A stretch of DNA of 64,000 nucleotides from Sporodiniella umbellata (lineage: Eukaryota; Mucoromycota; Mucoromycetes; Mucorales; Rhizopodaceae). The stretch spans positions 186,001 to 250,000 of the forward strand of contig JAIXMR010000009.1 of NCBI GenBank assembly GCA_025677835.1, written 5' to 3'. The translations under genes were made by a program, and so were the position numbers. Under the pieces are notes generated by a model. That model did no database searches. It was not told the origin of the DNA and saw nothing but the letters and a program-made list of their open reading frames with translations. Position 1 is the first letter of the stretch. Each line of letters begins with the position of its first letter. Positions 1-12,151 of the stretch are shown here, piece by piece.

Positions 1-1108
1 CTGTTCAAATGGTGCATACAATCCAGATTAGGCTACAAAAAAAGAGCAAAGCATGACACTTTGGTACCAAAAGAAACATACCTATCAATGTATTCGTATC
101 TCAAATCCAAATACGGGCCTTATTTAGTCGAGTAGGTCATTTAGTTGACAAAAAAAGAAAGAAGGATAATAAGGTTTTGTGTTTACTGAGTCCTTGTGAA
201 TTTTAATATAGAAACTGGATTGAAAAAACAGACCCCAGAAAGTTCGTTTTTGAAGACATAGCAATAGCCAGTTACTTAATTTGTATATGGAAGAAAGAAG
301 AGGCGAGGCTAAAAAGGTAAAAACAGTTTAAGATGTAAAGTACTAAAATGTATAGAAAACCTAAGTTTGTAGACCTCGGATGTGGAAATGGCCTATTGAC
401 ATTTTTATTGGTAAGCGAAGGATATGATGGCTACGGAGTTGACATTGCAGAACGAAAAATATGGACAATGTTATGCAAAGATCGAAAGGACATACTAAGG
501 GGTAAAAGAATAGAGCAAAAAAACAGTGAAAGTGTTTTGAATAATCTTAACACGCGTTCTGTAGTTGAAGTGCTACACCCATCTGCAGTATCTTACCTAG
601 ATTGCGATTGGCTGATAGGTAACCATGCTGATGAATTAGTCCCTTGGTAAGTTGTTTAACTACATTAATAAATACCGTACTTATATATAAGATAGGATTC
701 CAATTATTGCAAATAAGTCAGGAGAACATTGCAAGTAAATCAAAAACACAAAAATAGGAGGCATTTTTTGCTTACATGAAATCTAGCTTTATGGTCATTC
801 CATGTTGCTTCTATGGTTTAGACGGCACAAAAGCGTTAAGTTTGAACACTAGCGAAGGAGAAGGGAAATATAGAGCATACACAAATTATATCAAAAGTAT
901 TGCTGAAAAAAGTGGTTTTATATGCGAGGAAGATTACCTCAGAATACCAAGTACAAAAAATATAGCAATAATAGGTAGAAGCAGGTCAAATCAAGTCGAC
1001 GAAAATTTTCTTGCCGAATCAAAGCGAAAAGTGTTTGTACCTCGCAAGACGGACCGAGAAAAAGAAGAGGAGAGAAGGGAGTCAAAAAGAATAAAATCCT
1101 TAGAATAG
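1..1108 (+). CDS. TRM44: tRNA (uracil-O2'-)-methyltransferase TRM44, 5'-truncated
   Basis: SAM-dependent methyltransferase family that makes 2'-O-methyluridine at position 44 of tRNA-Ser in the cytoplasm. The gene enters the window already in frame. Exons 1-131, 212-316, 356-646, 696-734 and 787-1108 join without a break. Visible motifs are TDPRKFVFEDIAIA before the fold, the SAM-binding FVDLGCGNGLL, WLIGNHADELVPW, the VIPCCFYGLDG strand and the C-terminal LRIPSTKN motif, all typical of Trm44. The last residues are a charged K/R/E tail. Four introns of 39-80 bases have GT-AG ends. The N-terminal part lies outside the window. The next gene starts 142 bases downstream on the same strand. Confidence 0.93.
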
Positions 1109-1250
1109 TATAAATATGAAAAGGGAACATATTGGTTTTCTTACTTAATGATCTGCCTTTTAGATCTATTAATATAAGTGTTTGCGTATATGTTTTTTTC
1201 TTTTCTTTTCTTTCTCTCTCAAGAAACAAAAAGGGATTTTGGACTGAAAT

Positions 1251-2503
1251 ATGAAATTAGTATCTAATTTAACATTCGCTTTGTTGTTTGTGTGCTCAGT
1301 CAACTTAGCACAATCACAACTGCTGAACAACATATCACACGTTGTAGATAGTTTGACTGGTGATAAAGCTTCTTCAGCTAATAATAATCAGCCAGCTCCT
1401 ACTACTCCCTCGCCGCCTTCTCAAACATTACCTCCTCAAACGACCCCCCTTTCTACGCCTCCTACTTCGACTGCAGTAGAACAGCCAAAAATTACTACCA
1501 CTACAGCACCAGCTCCAACAGAAACAACATCAGCTATTACGGCACCAGCTCCAAAAACCAAAAACGATCCCTCTACTAACGACCACACAACTGTACAAGC
1601 AACAAAACCTTCAGAAGATGTACGTACAGATCCTCAAAAAACTCCAGAAAAAAAACCTGAAAGACAATCTCCGACCAACAATACCCCGGATAATCGTTCT
1701 ACGCAAACGCCATCCACAAAAGTTTCTGACGAAAAGAAACCATCTTCTAAGACTCCAATAGATTCTGCTGACAGTGAAGACGAAGAAAAAAGCTCGTCTA
1801 AACCCATTACTCCCACAATCAAATCAGTACCTGAAAATAGCAGCTCTTCAACTGCAAACAATAATGGTAACAAAACAGGAGTTATTGTCGGTGCTGTGAT
1901 TGGAAGCTTAAGTAAGTTACATCCATCACAAATACAACGGCCAAATCTAATCTTTACTTTCATTTGAACTGCTTTAAATACTTTAAAAAAAAAGTTGGTT
2001 TAGCTATTTTAAGTGGGCTTTTGACTTGGATTAATAGACATAAAGGATGTGCCGGAAAAAGGAGAAGAAAACCAGAGTTCGAAGATTATGGGTTAGCAGA
2101 TACAGACTTTCCTCGTAACCGTACACCAAATACACCAAATGCACCAAATATGGCTTCTACTCCAAACGCCATAGCGCCTACACTTTCACAATCTCATGAC
2201 CCAGCTAATTACTATAATAAAGAAGAAGCAGGCGTCAGCTACTCAGCGCCTTACCAAATAATTGATCATAAAAACAACTACCAACATCAACCAGAATATT
2301 ATTATGATAGCAACCAACATGCTAATCATGAAGCAAATGCTGGCTATTACGATGAAAACGGATATTACTACGAAAATACTGCTCATCAAAGAGGATACTA
2401 TCCTAGCCAACCTTATACTTATCCAGAACAGTATCAGCACAACCCAAACTACTATAAGCCTGATCAAATTGGGGAAAACGCCCAACATCATCCATATACA
2501 TAA
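1251..2503 (+). CDS. Type I single-pass membrane protein with Ser/Thr/Pro-rich ectodomain and Tyr/His/Asn-rich tail
   Basis: 386 residues from exons 1251-1911 and 2004-2503. The N-terminus (MKLVSNLTFALLFVCSVNLAQS) is a clear signal peptide. About 190 residues of Pro, Ser, Thr and Lys follow, a mucin-like stalk expected to be heavily O-glycosylated. One membrane segment (GVIVGAVIGSLTILSGLLTW) is assembled across the intron and is followed by a basic stop-transfer stretch with KRRRK. The cytoplasmic tail is rich in Tyr, His, Asn and Gln, with several Y-Y pairs. The layout resembles fungal cell-wall sensor-like or Mid2-like proteins, but I see no named domain. Surface sensing or cell-wall anchoring is inference only. 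Confidence 0.8.
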
Positions 2504-2752
2504 TACTTGTTAATGTCTAAAAAAAAAAAAATACATAAAAAACACAACGAAATGGATTAAAACTTTATACAAATCATTTGCGATACTTTATAATTAGGGA
2601 CAGTGTTGTCTTTAACTATAGGAAAGGGAGAGAGAAGAACATGAAAAAAATGTTACACCTTCGCGCTATCTTTGAAAGTGCCCTACTTGACAGAATAATT
2701 CCTTAGTCACAAACACATAGCTTTACTTAAAATGGGAAAATAAAAAAGACAT
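2504..2752. other. Convergent spacer
   Basis: AT-rich 3' flanks of the membrane-protein gene (+) and the Nudix/CCCH/W2 gene (-). No gene seen. Confidence 0.6.
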
Positions 2753-5199
2753 TTAATCTTCGTCTTCCTCCTCCTCGTTTAGCCATTCAATAAACTTTTC
2801 ACTCTTTTTTTCCAAAGGGCTACCTTTCTCAAGAGTATTGTACCACTGAATAAATACCTCTTCGTCTACCATTTCACAATCATACCAGTGAGACAACGCG
2901 GCTGCTGTTTTGCTGACCATCGTTGGTTTACGTTGAGTCACGAATTGATCCCAAGATTTCAGTAACAATAATTGATCTGCATCGTTTTTAATGAACTATA
3001 AACAAAATTCAATTTATAAGTCATTACAATTTATGATTGTATATTTACTGTCTTGAAGAGATGATCTCTTGTTTTAAGGATGGACAGAACATTCAGAGCT
3101 TCAGGGATATCCTCCAAAAGACCAGCAAAAAGAATATAAAATAACTGACTCTTGGATAGATCGTTGCGCATTTCAATTCTTGTAACTTCTTTCACATCCT
3201 CCGTCAGTGTACCTTTAGTATTTACAGCACTGAAAGGCTTCAGAAAAACCTTTTTCAGATCAGAAATTATAGCTTCGATTTGTGCAGTCTTGTTAGAGGA
3301 CGTGGTCTTGCGCTGGGATAGGCCGTTCATAAACGATAGGGGTTTGTTTCCTACTGAAAAATCATTATCTACAATAGCGCAATCACTTCAATAACGTTAG
3401 TTTTGTTTATTCTAGTATGCGTATATGTGTTACTACTTTTCGAGTTCCTCCTGTTCTTCTCGAGACAATTTGACTACTTTCATCCAGGATTTTTCGTCAC
3501 TATCAAGAGATACAGATGTCTGCTTTTTGCTAGGCTTTGGCGTCCGACATTGCTGTTCTAACAACACGGGGCGTCTAGGCTCTTCAGTGGTCATTTTAGG
3601 GATAACATTCATATCTTCTTTCTTTGTGTAGCTGTCTGTGTCTTTCACTATATTTTTTTCGCTTTCTTCCATCACCGATAATTTTGTTTGGTCAACAATG
3701 GGTATGGAATCTGTGGGTATTGGCGAATTTGTCTTGTTTCTCCACGACAGCCCACGTCCGTTATCAGCCTTAGATCTCCATGAACCTTCACGGTTAACAT
3801 CCAGCTTTTTCTTTTCTCTATCTACCACCGCTTGATTAGAGTCTGTCTTGTACTTGGAGCCTCCATCTCTATCTACTGCTACTGCTGAACCACTTCTCCA
3901 GTTGTTTTCACTAAAGTAAACATTCAGTTTTTTTTTTTTTGTACCAGAGAAAAAACAAAGAACTTGAATACATACCTTAATCGGGTTGGGTCACTATATT
4001 TAGTGGGTCGACTCCCATTTTTTATTTGGGCCTCATGGTCACTATCTAAAGCGTCTTCTCGTCGTTGTTCCATAGCTTTTAACGGTCTTTCTTTTAGTTC
4101 GTTTTCTCCATGAGCTAGTACAATAAGTAGTTATTAATGGTTGTTTTCAAATAAAATATTATTGTATTACCAAAATGACATTTGGGGCCATACTGACAGA
4201 ACCTTTCTCGCATGAACTTTTCGCAAAGCTTTGTTTTAAACAGTTGGTTTCCATCAACTAGAATCTCCTCCTTTTCGTACTGTGGCTCCACTCTTCCTCT
4301 TAAGTCTTCTATACCGTGAGCAAAATTGCATTTAGGTCCATAAGGGCAGCTTCCTTCTGTTTCAAAGCGTTCACATAAACGAGTTTTATAAAGAGGGTTG
4401 TTTTCGTTGGATACTTGATGTTGCAACTGGCCCTTCTGGTTCTGCAACAGCTGTTGCTGTTGCTGTTGGTATTGCTGCGACTGTAGTTGTTGTTGCTGTT
4501 GCGTCTGCTGCGATTGTTGTTGTGGTCGCTGGTGATTTTGGTGAATGTAATGATGTTCCGAATTTTGTGAATGTTCTACCTGAGACTCTGTAGGTCTGGA
4601 TAAGTCATATTTTCTTCTTTGAGGGCGCTGCTGCTTTGACTCAACAAAAGTTTGGGCATGTTTTAAAGCATCCTGCATGCTTTTAAAAGCTACTTTATCG
4701 GAAGCTGTAGCAAGATTAAACCACTGCATATGAATTCCCTCTGCATTAGGCAATAAACGGACGTGGTGATCTATCAGCTGTGCCAAATAATATTTGACTT
4801 TTTTAGCTCTGTAATTTCAAAATGATAATGTTTTAGCTCGAGGACAGTAAGACACACTCTAAGAACAAAAAAGCTATATTACAAACCTGGTGCCTGAAAG
4901 ATAGCGAATCTCAATTGCAAACCCTTCTTCAACACGGAGCTCGCTAGGCCGAAGTCCGGCAACCTCAAATGTTTCTCTGAGCGCACATCTATAAGTCCAT
5001 CTTAGTATTTGTATCGCTAAGGCAACCTTTGTTCTTACTTGACAACGTCTTCGGTTCCAATTACTTGACCTTTAGGACAAAACCAATGCTTTTTGTTTGT
5101 AAAAGTATCATTTAACAGTAAATATTCTATATTGTTCTTCCTTTGTGTACGATAAATAATTAGTCCAGCGTATAAATTGTTTTGTGAAGGCTTGTCCAT
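2753..5199 (-). CDS. Nudix - tandem CCCH zinc finger - eIF5-type W2 domain fusion protein
   Basis: 697 residues from seven exons: 5199-5039, 4988-4887, 4808-4171, 4114-3976, 3910-3437, 3385-3049, 2995-2753, all phase-consistent. Residues 1 to about 140 form an Ap4A-hydrolase-like Nudix fold (YAGLIIYR, WFCPKGQV, RETFEVAGL). The Nudix box matches Gx5Ex7REUxEExGU except that the second Glu of the EE pair is Val. A Gln/His-rich linker follows, then two TTP-type fingers, each Cx8Cx5Cx3H (LCERFETEGSCPYGPKC and LCEKFMRERFCQYGPKC, each with the closing His). The second finger's His is restored only by splicing. A charged spacer leads to a C-terminal W2/MIF4G-like helical domain ending in acidic WLNEEEEDED, as in eIF5 and eIF2B-epsilon. 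CCCH fingers bind RNA and W2 binds translation factors, so a role in mRNA fate is a reasonable inference. Catalytic activity of the Nudix domain is doubtful. Confidence 0.88.
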
Positions 5200-6545
5200 A
5201 GAGTTAAAATTCCACTGTATTTTAATTTTAGACGTTTATTTTCAACTCTGGTTGCTTTAAAGAAAAGAGAAAATCTTTTCTTAGTTCAGTTCCTGTTCGG
5301 CAACTATTTAGATTCCGAATGTAAGCATTGGAAGACGTTCTCAACCAATAAAAATTAATCTTTTAGTATATATATAGTCTGTTTTTCAAACGACGGACAT
5401 TATTCTTATTTTGGATAACTTTTGTGGTTTTAAGGGAATAAGGGATGAAAGACTGAAATGACTGGACTAGATAACATTTGATCTAAAAACTAATATAAAT
5501 TCTAACTTCTTTTAGAAATTTGAAAGGAAAAAAAACTTTTAGTTATTTTTTTGTATTTTTAAATTCCCTAATATAGAAACGTCTTCCATTGTACTGAGAA
5601 TAAAAACACGACCATCTTTCGCTTCCATCTTACCAACAATACAATTAGTGGTCTAGGGCTACTCCAATCAATGTTTTGTCTATTTAAACGAAAAGAACAC
5701 TTATAAAGAAGCAGAATGTATATTACAAAGGAGCATATTCTGACGCAAAATAAAGGACCTAAGGCTCAAGTAACCGAATTGGTTTTTTATCATGTGCCTC
5801 TTGCAAATAACGCAAAAGACAACTAGAGTCGACTTGCAAGAGGGCGATTTTTTTTTTTTACTTCAGACAGAAAAAAGTAGTAACTAACCATTTCTTTTCT
5901 CCCAAGAAAAGTTCAGCGAAATTCTTTTTTTTGTTTTTAAGATGACGCCAGAATTTTGCAAATGCATATGACAGCCAATTTACTACTTTCAGGACTCAAT
6001 TAATAGATGATCACGATAGTTTCTATGGCATCTTGATTAGTTTTTACAAGCTTTTTTCTCAACTTGCGTATTTTATTGAGTGTATGCTTAAGGTCGCACT
6101 TCATGCCACTACTGTTCAACTAATACTTTTTGTCGACCCCAACACTGTTCATTTTATGGGTGTTAATGACTTAGCTATATATTTCACAGTCTCGTTTTTA
6201 TTTGCTGAACAGCATTCTCCAAAACGTCTGCCTTTTTCTTTTTTCTTTTTTAAGAACACTTGGTCGGTATGATACTCAGGCATTCTAAATCTTTAGGTTT
6301 ATGTTCTTTGATAAAACTCTCTAGTATAATGAGGTTAGGAAGATGTCCTTTGCAGTCTGCATAAAAAATCATTCAGACATACACCCCACAGCTTTTTTTT
6401 TTTTTTTTCAGTTTTAAAAGCCAATAGTGATACCCGTATTGAGAAGTAACACTTTTCAAAACAGGAAAATAGAAACAGCTTTAATTCACCCAAAGAAAAA
6501 AATACATTTAAAGCATTAATCGCTGAGATAACATCTGTTGAAGAT
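5200..6545. other. Gene-poor AT-rich spacer
   Basis: About 1.3 kb upstream of the Nudix/CCCH gene and downstream of the BTB gene. It has poly-T runs and no convincing exon. A 79-codon open frame at 6033-6272 ends in a poly-Phe run and shows no family motif. Confidence 0.6.
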
Positions 6546-8486
6546 TTAAACGTGCCCCATAACTACTGTGAATTTCAAAGAGGTCTGTCCTGAGTTTGTT
6601 TTTTCGGTGGGATTCGGTGACTTGATTTCAATAGTGTTTATATGGCGAATAGAAGGTGAAGGCGAGGGTACAAAAGTTTTACTAGTAACAGATGGATCAA
6701 TAATGTCTAGTGAATGGCAATGTGAGTTTTCTTCGGCACACAATGTTGTACTCCTCCATCCCTATTGAAAAACAGTTAACAACCGGTATTAAACAAAAAT
6801 TCTTTCTTACCCAGCTTTGGAGTATAGCAAAATTGTCAGGGCTGCTTTGAAAAAGCGTCAAAGAGTGCTTTGGCCCCTTTGAGGGACAAAATATTTTGAA
6901 CCAAGTGTTAACCACTTTTCTTTCGTCAGAATAACACGAAAAAGACCGCGTTGTTGGCGTATCTTCAAGCTGTGGGACAGATTGGCGATGCAAATAAACG
7001 CCAAGTTGAAGCATACCTTTTCTTTGTGAGCGAGTCTTTTGTATGTACATATTCCAGTTAGATCTAATTCAAGATAAATACCAACTTTCTAAATAATAAA
7101 ATATATTAACTTACCCAGCATAAAAGACGGGATCAGAGTAAACTCTTATGTTGTGCTTTAAAGAGGCTACATCTGTAAACTCTACACTAAAACGAAAGGG
7201 TGGGTATAAAGAGTACTCTTCCGTTTTTGTATTAGTTTGCTGTATGTTTCTGGAGGCTAATGAAATAGCGGACTCTCCCGTATAAGTCGTGGTGTCGTCA
7301 GTAGGTATAGCGTAATAATATGGTTCCTCTTCTGAGTTAACGGCCAGTGTGCTTTTATTTTGTGATCGTGTAGTGGCATTTATTTTTGAATCTTTTTCGT
7401 TAGCTGATTCAATTTTTGATCGCAAAAGCACCTGGTTCCATAACGCATGTCTCAATATGGAATCTGGGACTATACGTTCCCTAGTAACTGCATAGATGTC
7501 TTTTTCAATACTTTGTAGTTGTTCAAATGTCATGTACATGTAATAAATTGAATTGTTCAATATCCGCAGATAACTATTCAGGTGATCACAAGGGAGTTCA
7601 TACTGTGCCTGAAAAGTCTGGAGTACAAACTGGTATCGCTCATACTCGCTATTCATATTTAGTGATTTTCATAAGTATTTATATGTACAAAGATATCCCT
7701 TTACCTTGGAACCCAAAAAGCATCACTTGACACAACTTTCTCAAACCAATCTAAAGGCAGTTGAAGTAACAAACTTCGCTCTTGTCCAGAGAACATGTCG
7801 TAGGCCTCACGACAAAGAAGGGTGAAAATTGCATCAAAAATTTGATCAGCTCCTTTAACTATGTGTTCTTCGGCAAATATTAAATAGTCCAGAACGTTTT
7901 TTGTTGTGATATCTTTTAAAATAAATTCCATACAAAGTCCAGACACATCCTCAAGCTGAAAATAAGAGCATGTAGCCAAAATCTGCCTTACGTTCTCACT
8001 CGTCATACTGGGCTCCTCTATCTTTCCATACAAATATTCGAGTACAAACTGAAACGATTCAATGTTTATAAAAGGATGTTCTTCCAGATGAAGGGTGACC
8101 TGCTTCGATTCAGATTCTCGAAAACCGCCTGCGAGCAGTAGTTTAAAATAAGGATTCTGATCGAGAATAAGGCGATGCAGGCGATATGGACGACCAAAGG
8201 CATGGATGGTTATATCACTCCCAATGCCTTCCTCTAAACCTCGGGTTATGATATGACGACATATTGTCAAGGAGTGAGCCCGCCAGTCGTATCTAGAGTG
8301 TTTTTTTGTGGTATCTGAGGTTGAGTTTATCGACGGAAAACTGAAAGAACTACTCGAGGTAGCCGGCCAAGGATAGTCGGTGACTTTATTTGTTGATCTA
8401 ACAGATGACTCATGAAGAGAAGCATTTTGAGTATGGCTCTGTAAGGTTAAAGGCTGTAATGTTCTTTCCTCATTTCTGTTTTCCAT
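6546..8486 (-). CDS. BTB/POZ domain protein (fungal, BACK-like C-terminal part)
   Basis: 594 residues from exons 8486-7705, 7648-7115, 7063-6811 and 6761-6546. Translation is taken from the first ATG inside the long frame (MENRNEERTLQ). After a Ser/Thr-rich N-terminus, a BTB fold starts near residue 80 with SDITIHAFGRPYRLHRLIL and the typical NPYFKLLLAGGFRES, then LEYLYG. A BACK-like helical region follows (LLQLPLDWFEKVVSSDAFWV). The rest has a conserved fungal segment (PFRFSVEFTDV, then WNMYIQK and LGVYLHRQS) and a Ser/Pro-rich tail. Such proteins often serve as cullin-3 adaptors or as germ-cell-less-like scaffolds, but the exact partner cannot be read from sequence. The kinase gene starts about 100 bases upstream on the same strand. 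Confidence 0.85.
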
Positions 8487-8629
8487 AATTGAATTCGATA
8501 GTAAAAAAAAGTAAGAATAGAAAGAAAACAAAACAAAACGCTGTGCTGTACGTATTTGTGTATATACATTAATAAAAACAAAAAAAGGCTACGTTTTAAA
8601 ACGGTCCACGTGAGTTGACGAAAGCATTT

Positions 8630-11253
8630 TTATTGCTTTTTCAGTTCTGTAAGCTCTTTTAGTTCTTTTCTAAGCGTTTCATTCTCCTTTTGCAGTTGTG
8701 CGTTTTCGCGCAACGTGTTACTAATCAATTTCTCCAAGTGTTCCTGGTTTTGACAAAGTGTAAGTTATCAATTTTCTTTCTTAAAATAGAACGTTGTTTA
8801 CACTTACAATATTAGAGGAAAGTTCTTCAGATACGTGCCTAAAAAAAAAAAAAAGAAATGGGTTACTTGGGTTCATCTTGTGCAAAAAATAATAATAAAA
8901 AAAAACAAAAAACTGGTTTGTATCGTACGGGCTATTATTTTGTTTCTTTTGAAAAGTTGCACTTAGATCCTGCAAGACTGTTCGCTGTGTTTCATTAAAT
9001 CGAAGTAATTCTTCGATTTGAGACTGTATTCGACTGACCTCTTGGTCAGTTCCAGAGTTGTGTAATGAAATGCTCTTCCTTGGTGCTAAATTCGGCTCAT
9101 TATTTGAAGTTAGCTCGAACCTTCCAATTTTTCTCGAAGATTCAGTCAGGAGAGCAATATTTTCTGGAGTCAGCAAATCCTTTGGCTCGCTTGTTGGGTA
9201 TCGTGTAACTAAGGTCGATCTCGAGTGATTCGAATTTCCAGCCGATGAAAAAGAACTATCTCTAGAAAGCGGGATTGATTGATAAAGCATGGGCGAGGCG
9301 GACCCGTTATTGTGTTGAACCTCAAAACGGGATTTACGATCTACAGCTATTTTACGAAAGGTTATTACAATACTTTGAGACTGTTAGCCTACCCAAGAAG
9401 TCGTGACTCGGTATTTTGTATAATGGCTGGGACTCATCAAAGCCATGGTTCTCATTCGCATTTACAGCCTTTAGCTGGTTCAAATAAAATCGTCCCTTGA
9501 CTACCTCACTATCCTAAAATAGATAGGTTAGTTATGTCTCTAAAAAAAAAAAAAAAAAAAAGACAATACAGAAGCGCGGTCCGAGTCTTTATCTTCATGC
9601 ATTAGATTGGAAGACGTGACAGAAGAGCTGTAAATGTCAGAGGAATCTCGTACAGCTTCTTCAACCACAAAACGAGATTTTCTAGATGGTGTGACAGCTA
9701 TTGTGTGGCTGCTTGGTTGATCTGTAGGATGTATACTCGTACTATTGTTACGTACGATAACCTCGCCAAAAGATATATGCCTGCTTGTGGGGTATGTCTT
9801 TTGCTTAGAGACCCTCAGCCCTTGTGGCTCATTTTCATCATCATCTGCATCCATGGCATCATCGCCAAAATCCCAAGTTTCGTCTATTCTTGTTATTGGG
9901 ATTTGCTTTTGGGGTATTCTCTTGCGTGGCCTTTGTTCTATAGGGGGTAAATCGACCAGAATATATTTTTGAAGATATTCCTTTTTCCTTGCTTGCTTAA
10001 AGAAAGAGTGTCCAAGTAGCCTTTCTGCTGTTGGCCGCTTATTGGGATCTTTGACAAGACAAGTATCTACCATGTCTTTGAATGCCTTGGAGTACTTGTG
10101 TGCTTCTGTTTCCCTTTCCAAAGTAGGCGGATCATTTGATAATGTCATCATAAGCACCTATTTTTTTTTTTTTTTTTTTTTTTTTTTGGTTTTTGTTATA
10201 AACGTGCAAAAAACTATAGATTGATTTTGAAGAGCCCTTGTGATACTACCTTTAACGGAGGATACTTAGCAAATGGTGCATGGCCTGTAGCCAATTCAAT
10301 TGAAGTAATACCAAAACTCCATATATCTGCTTTATAATCGTATTCAGCTTGCTCCATGACTTCTGGCGCCATCCAGCAAGGCGTACCTACAAATGTTTTT
10401 CGCATTCCTCTTTCGCCGGTTTCCATGAGTGAAGAAGAAACGCCAAAATCACCCAATAACACCGTTCCGTCATCATCCATTAAAAGGTTACCAGCCTTGA
10501 CATCTCGATGGATATGCCCATTTCTATGTAAGTATATAAGAGCCTCTAAAGCCTGCCTTAAAATAGTTGCTATGGCTGTTTCTTCCAAGCCTTCTGAAAA
10601 ACAAGTTTTCATTATATCCAAACATGACCCACCTGACAAGAAGGGTGTTACAATGTATAGCTTTGAACCGTGAACAAAGGACCCATAAACTCGTAGAACA
10701 TTTGGATGTTTACACAGTGCCATTAAAGCTGTTTCATGCTATTCATTATATAATGAATAAAGGAAAAGAAAGCGGAAGACATGAAAAAAAAAAAAAAAAA
10801 AAAATCATGCAAATAAAAGAGAATAGTTACTCGGAGTTCATCTATTTGGTTTCGTTCAAACTTGTCAAGATCAATCATTTTTAAAGCCATTGGTTTATTC
10901 AAAGGTTTGTATATCGCTTTATAAACAATAGCTGACGATCCGTAGCCTAGTAACTGTTTATTAGAATAAAGGCTTTTCAAAGACAAAGAACGAAAAAGAG
11001 CAGAAATAAAATTACCGATAGGCTCTTTAATTTCAAAATCGTCAATTTGATCTGCTATATGACTATCGGTTATAGGTGTATGGGCTGACGATGCTACGGG
11101 TGAAGGGAGCATATCGCTTGCTGTGCTACTGGTTATAATTTTTAAACCGGACAAAATATCCATCCCACTGATCGATTTCCTTGGGCCATGTCCATTTGTT
11201 AGGATAGGCTTGGGCCCTTCGTATGATGAGTGGTTTGTATCGACACGCTCCAT
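8630..11253 (-). CDS. STE20-family Ser/Thr kinase, SPAK/OSR1 (FRAY)-like
   Basis: 704 residues from eight exons: 11253-11016, 10946-10831, 10738-10250, 10157-9570, 9513-9393, 9346-8929, 8838-8808, 8743-8630. The kinase domain (about residues 75-330) is complete: [11 protein letters not shown], Lys in MALKMID, Glu in [35 protein letters not shown]. The [12 protein letters not shown] activation loop is the SPAK/OSR1 type. The tail is Ser-rich and has four Arg-Phe motifs: SRFVV near residue 440, GRFYL near 485, SRFEV near 525, GRFEL near 590. A short C-terminal coiled coil ends the protein. I find no CCT/OSR1_C domain. By family, it should act in osmotic or cell-volume and polarity signalling. 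Exon 7 is only 31 bases. Intron 3 holds a T-run of about 28 bases. Confidence 0.9.
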
Positions 11254-11871
11254 AGTAAAGAAAGAAGAAAAGGGAGAAAAAAAAGAACTACAAAGAAAAA
11301 TAAATAAAAAAGAAAAGGCAAAACAGCTTTTGATCTCAGCATTGCTTTTATAGGAAATTACTTCATTTCTTTTTCGTAGAGTGTTTTATTCACGTGGATG
11401 CCAGCAAGTAGCCACCAAACTATGGCTCGGTAACAAACTAAACTATAAATTAACATTTTGGGCCGAGCTTTAATCTTTTCAGGGTATATATACTTCACAA
11501 AGCGGGCCATCTATGTTTAGGTAATAATAGAAAAAAAAGAAAGCATAAAACAGAGACACACCATAAAAAGAAAACTCTTAAGAGTATCATAATACGTATT
11601 CGATCCTCTTAGTAGTCTGTTTAAGCTTTCAGATTTAAAGGCTAAAATGAGTTAGAGCGTTAGTTTGAAAACACACAAACACAGAAAGTGTTCTTCAGTT
11701 TCTAATTTTAAGCAACAAACGTCAGGGGACCATTGTGGAAACTTGAGCGTTTGATAACTTTTCATAAACATCCCCAAAAGGACTTTGATAGCCTAGAGTA
11801 TAAAGCAGCAGCCCTGCCAAAGGCTGGACTTTTTATTGGTTAGTACCGGCTTTTGGAGCTGTATATATATA

Positions 11872-11889
11872 TATATATATATATATATT
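11872..11889. repeat. (AT)n microsatellite
   Basis: Nine uninterrupted TA units in the spacer between the kinase and VMA6. Confidence 0.9.
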
Positions 11890-12133
11890 GAAAAAGAAAA
11901 ACCCTAACTGAGCTTTGACTATAATTTAAAAGGTAGTATCTGTATGCGACAAAAATCTTTAAAAATCTGCCTGGCTTCTGCCATTGAAAAACTCAAAAAG
12001 CTTGGGAGACTCCAAATTGTAGTGGAGATTCATTTGTATTGTTTGTATCCGCCCAACTGAGGTTCTCGCAGCTGAACGCGTTTTTCAAACATGAAACATT
12101 TAGCCATGGTGTTTGTCTGTGGCATTGTCGGAA

Positions 12134-12151
12134 AGAGAGAGAGAGAGAGAG
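12134..12151. repeat. (GA)n microsatellite
   Basis: A short uninterrupted GA repeat in the same spacer. Confidence 0.85.

Noticed and set aside
6033..6272. 79-codon frame in a spacer
   Set aside because: It ends in poly-Phe from a T-run, with no motif and no splice partners.
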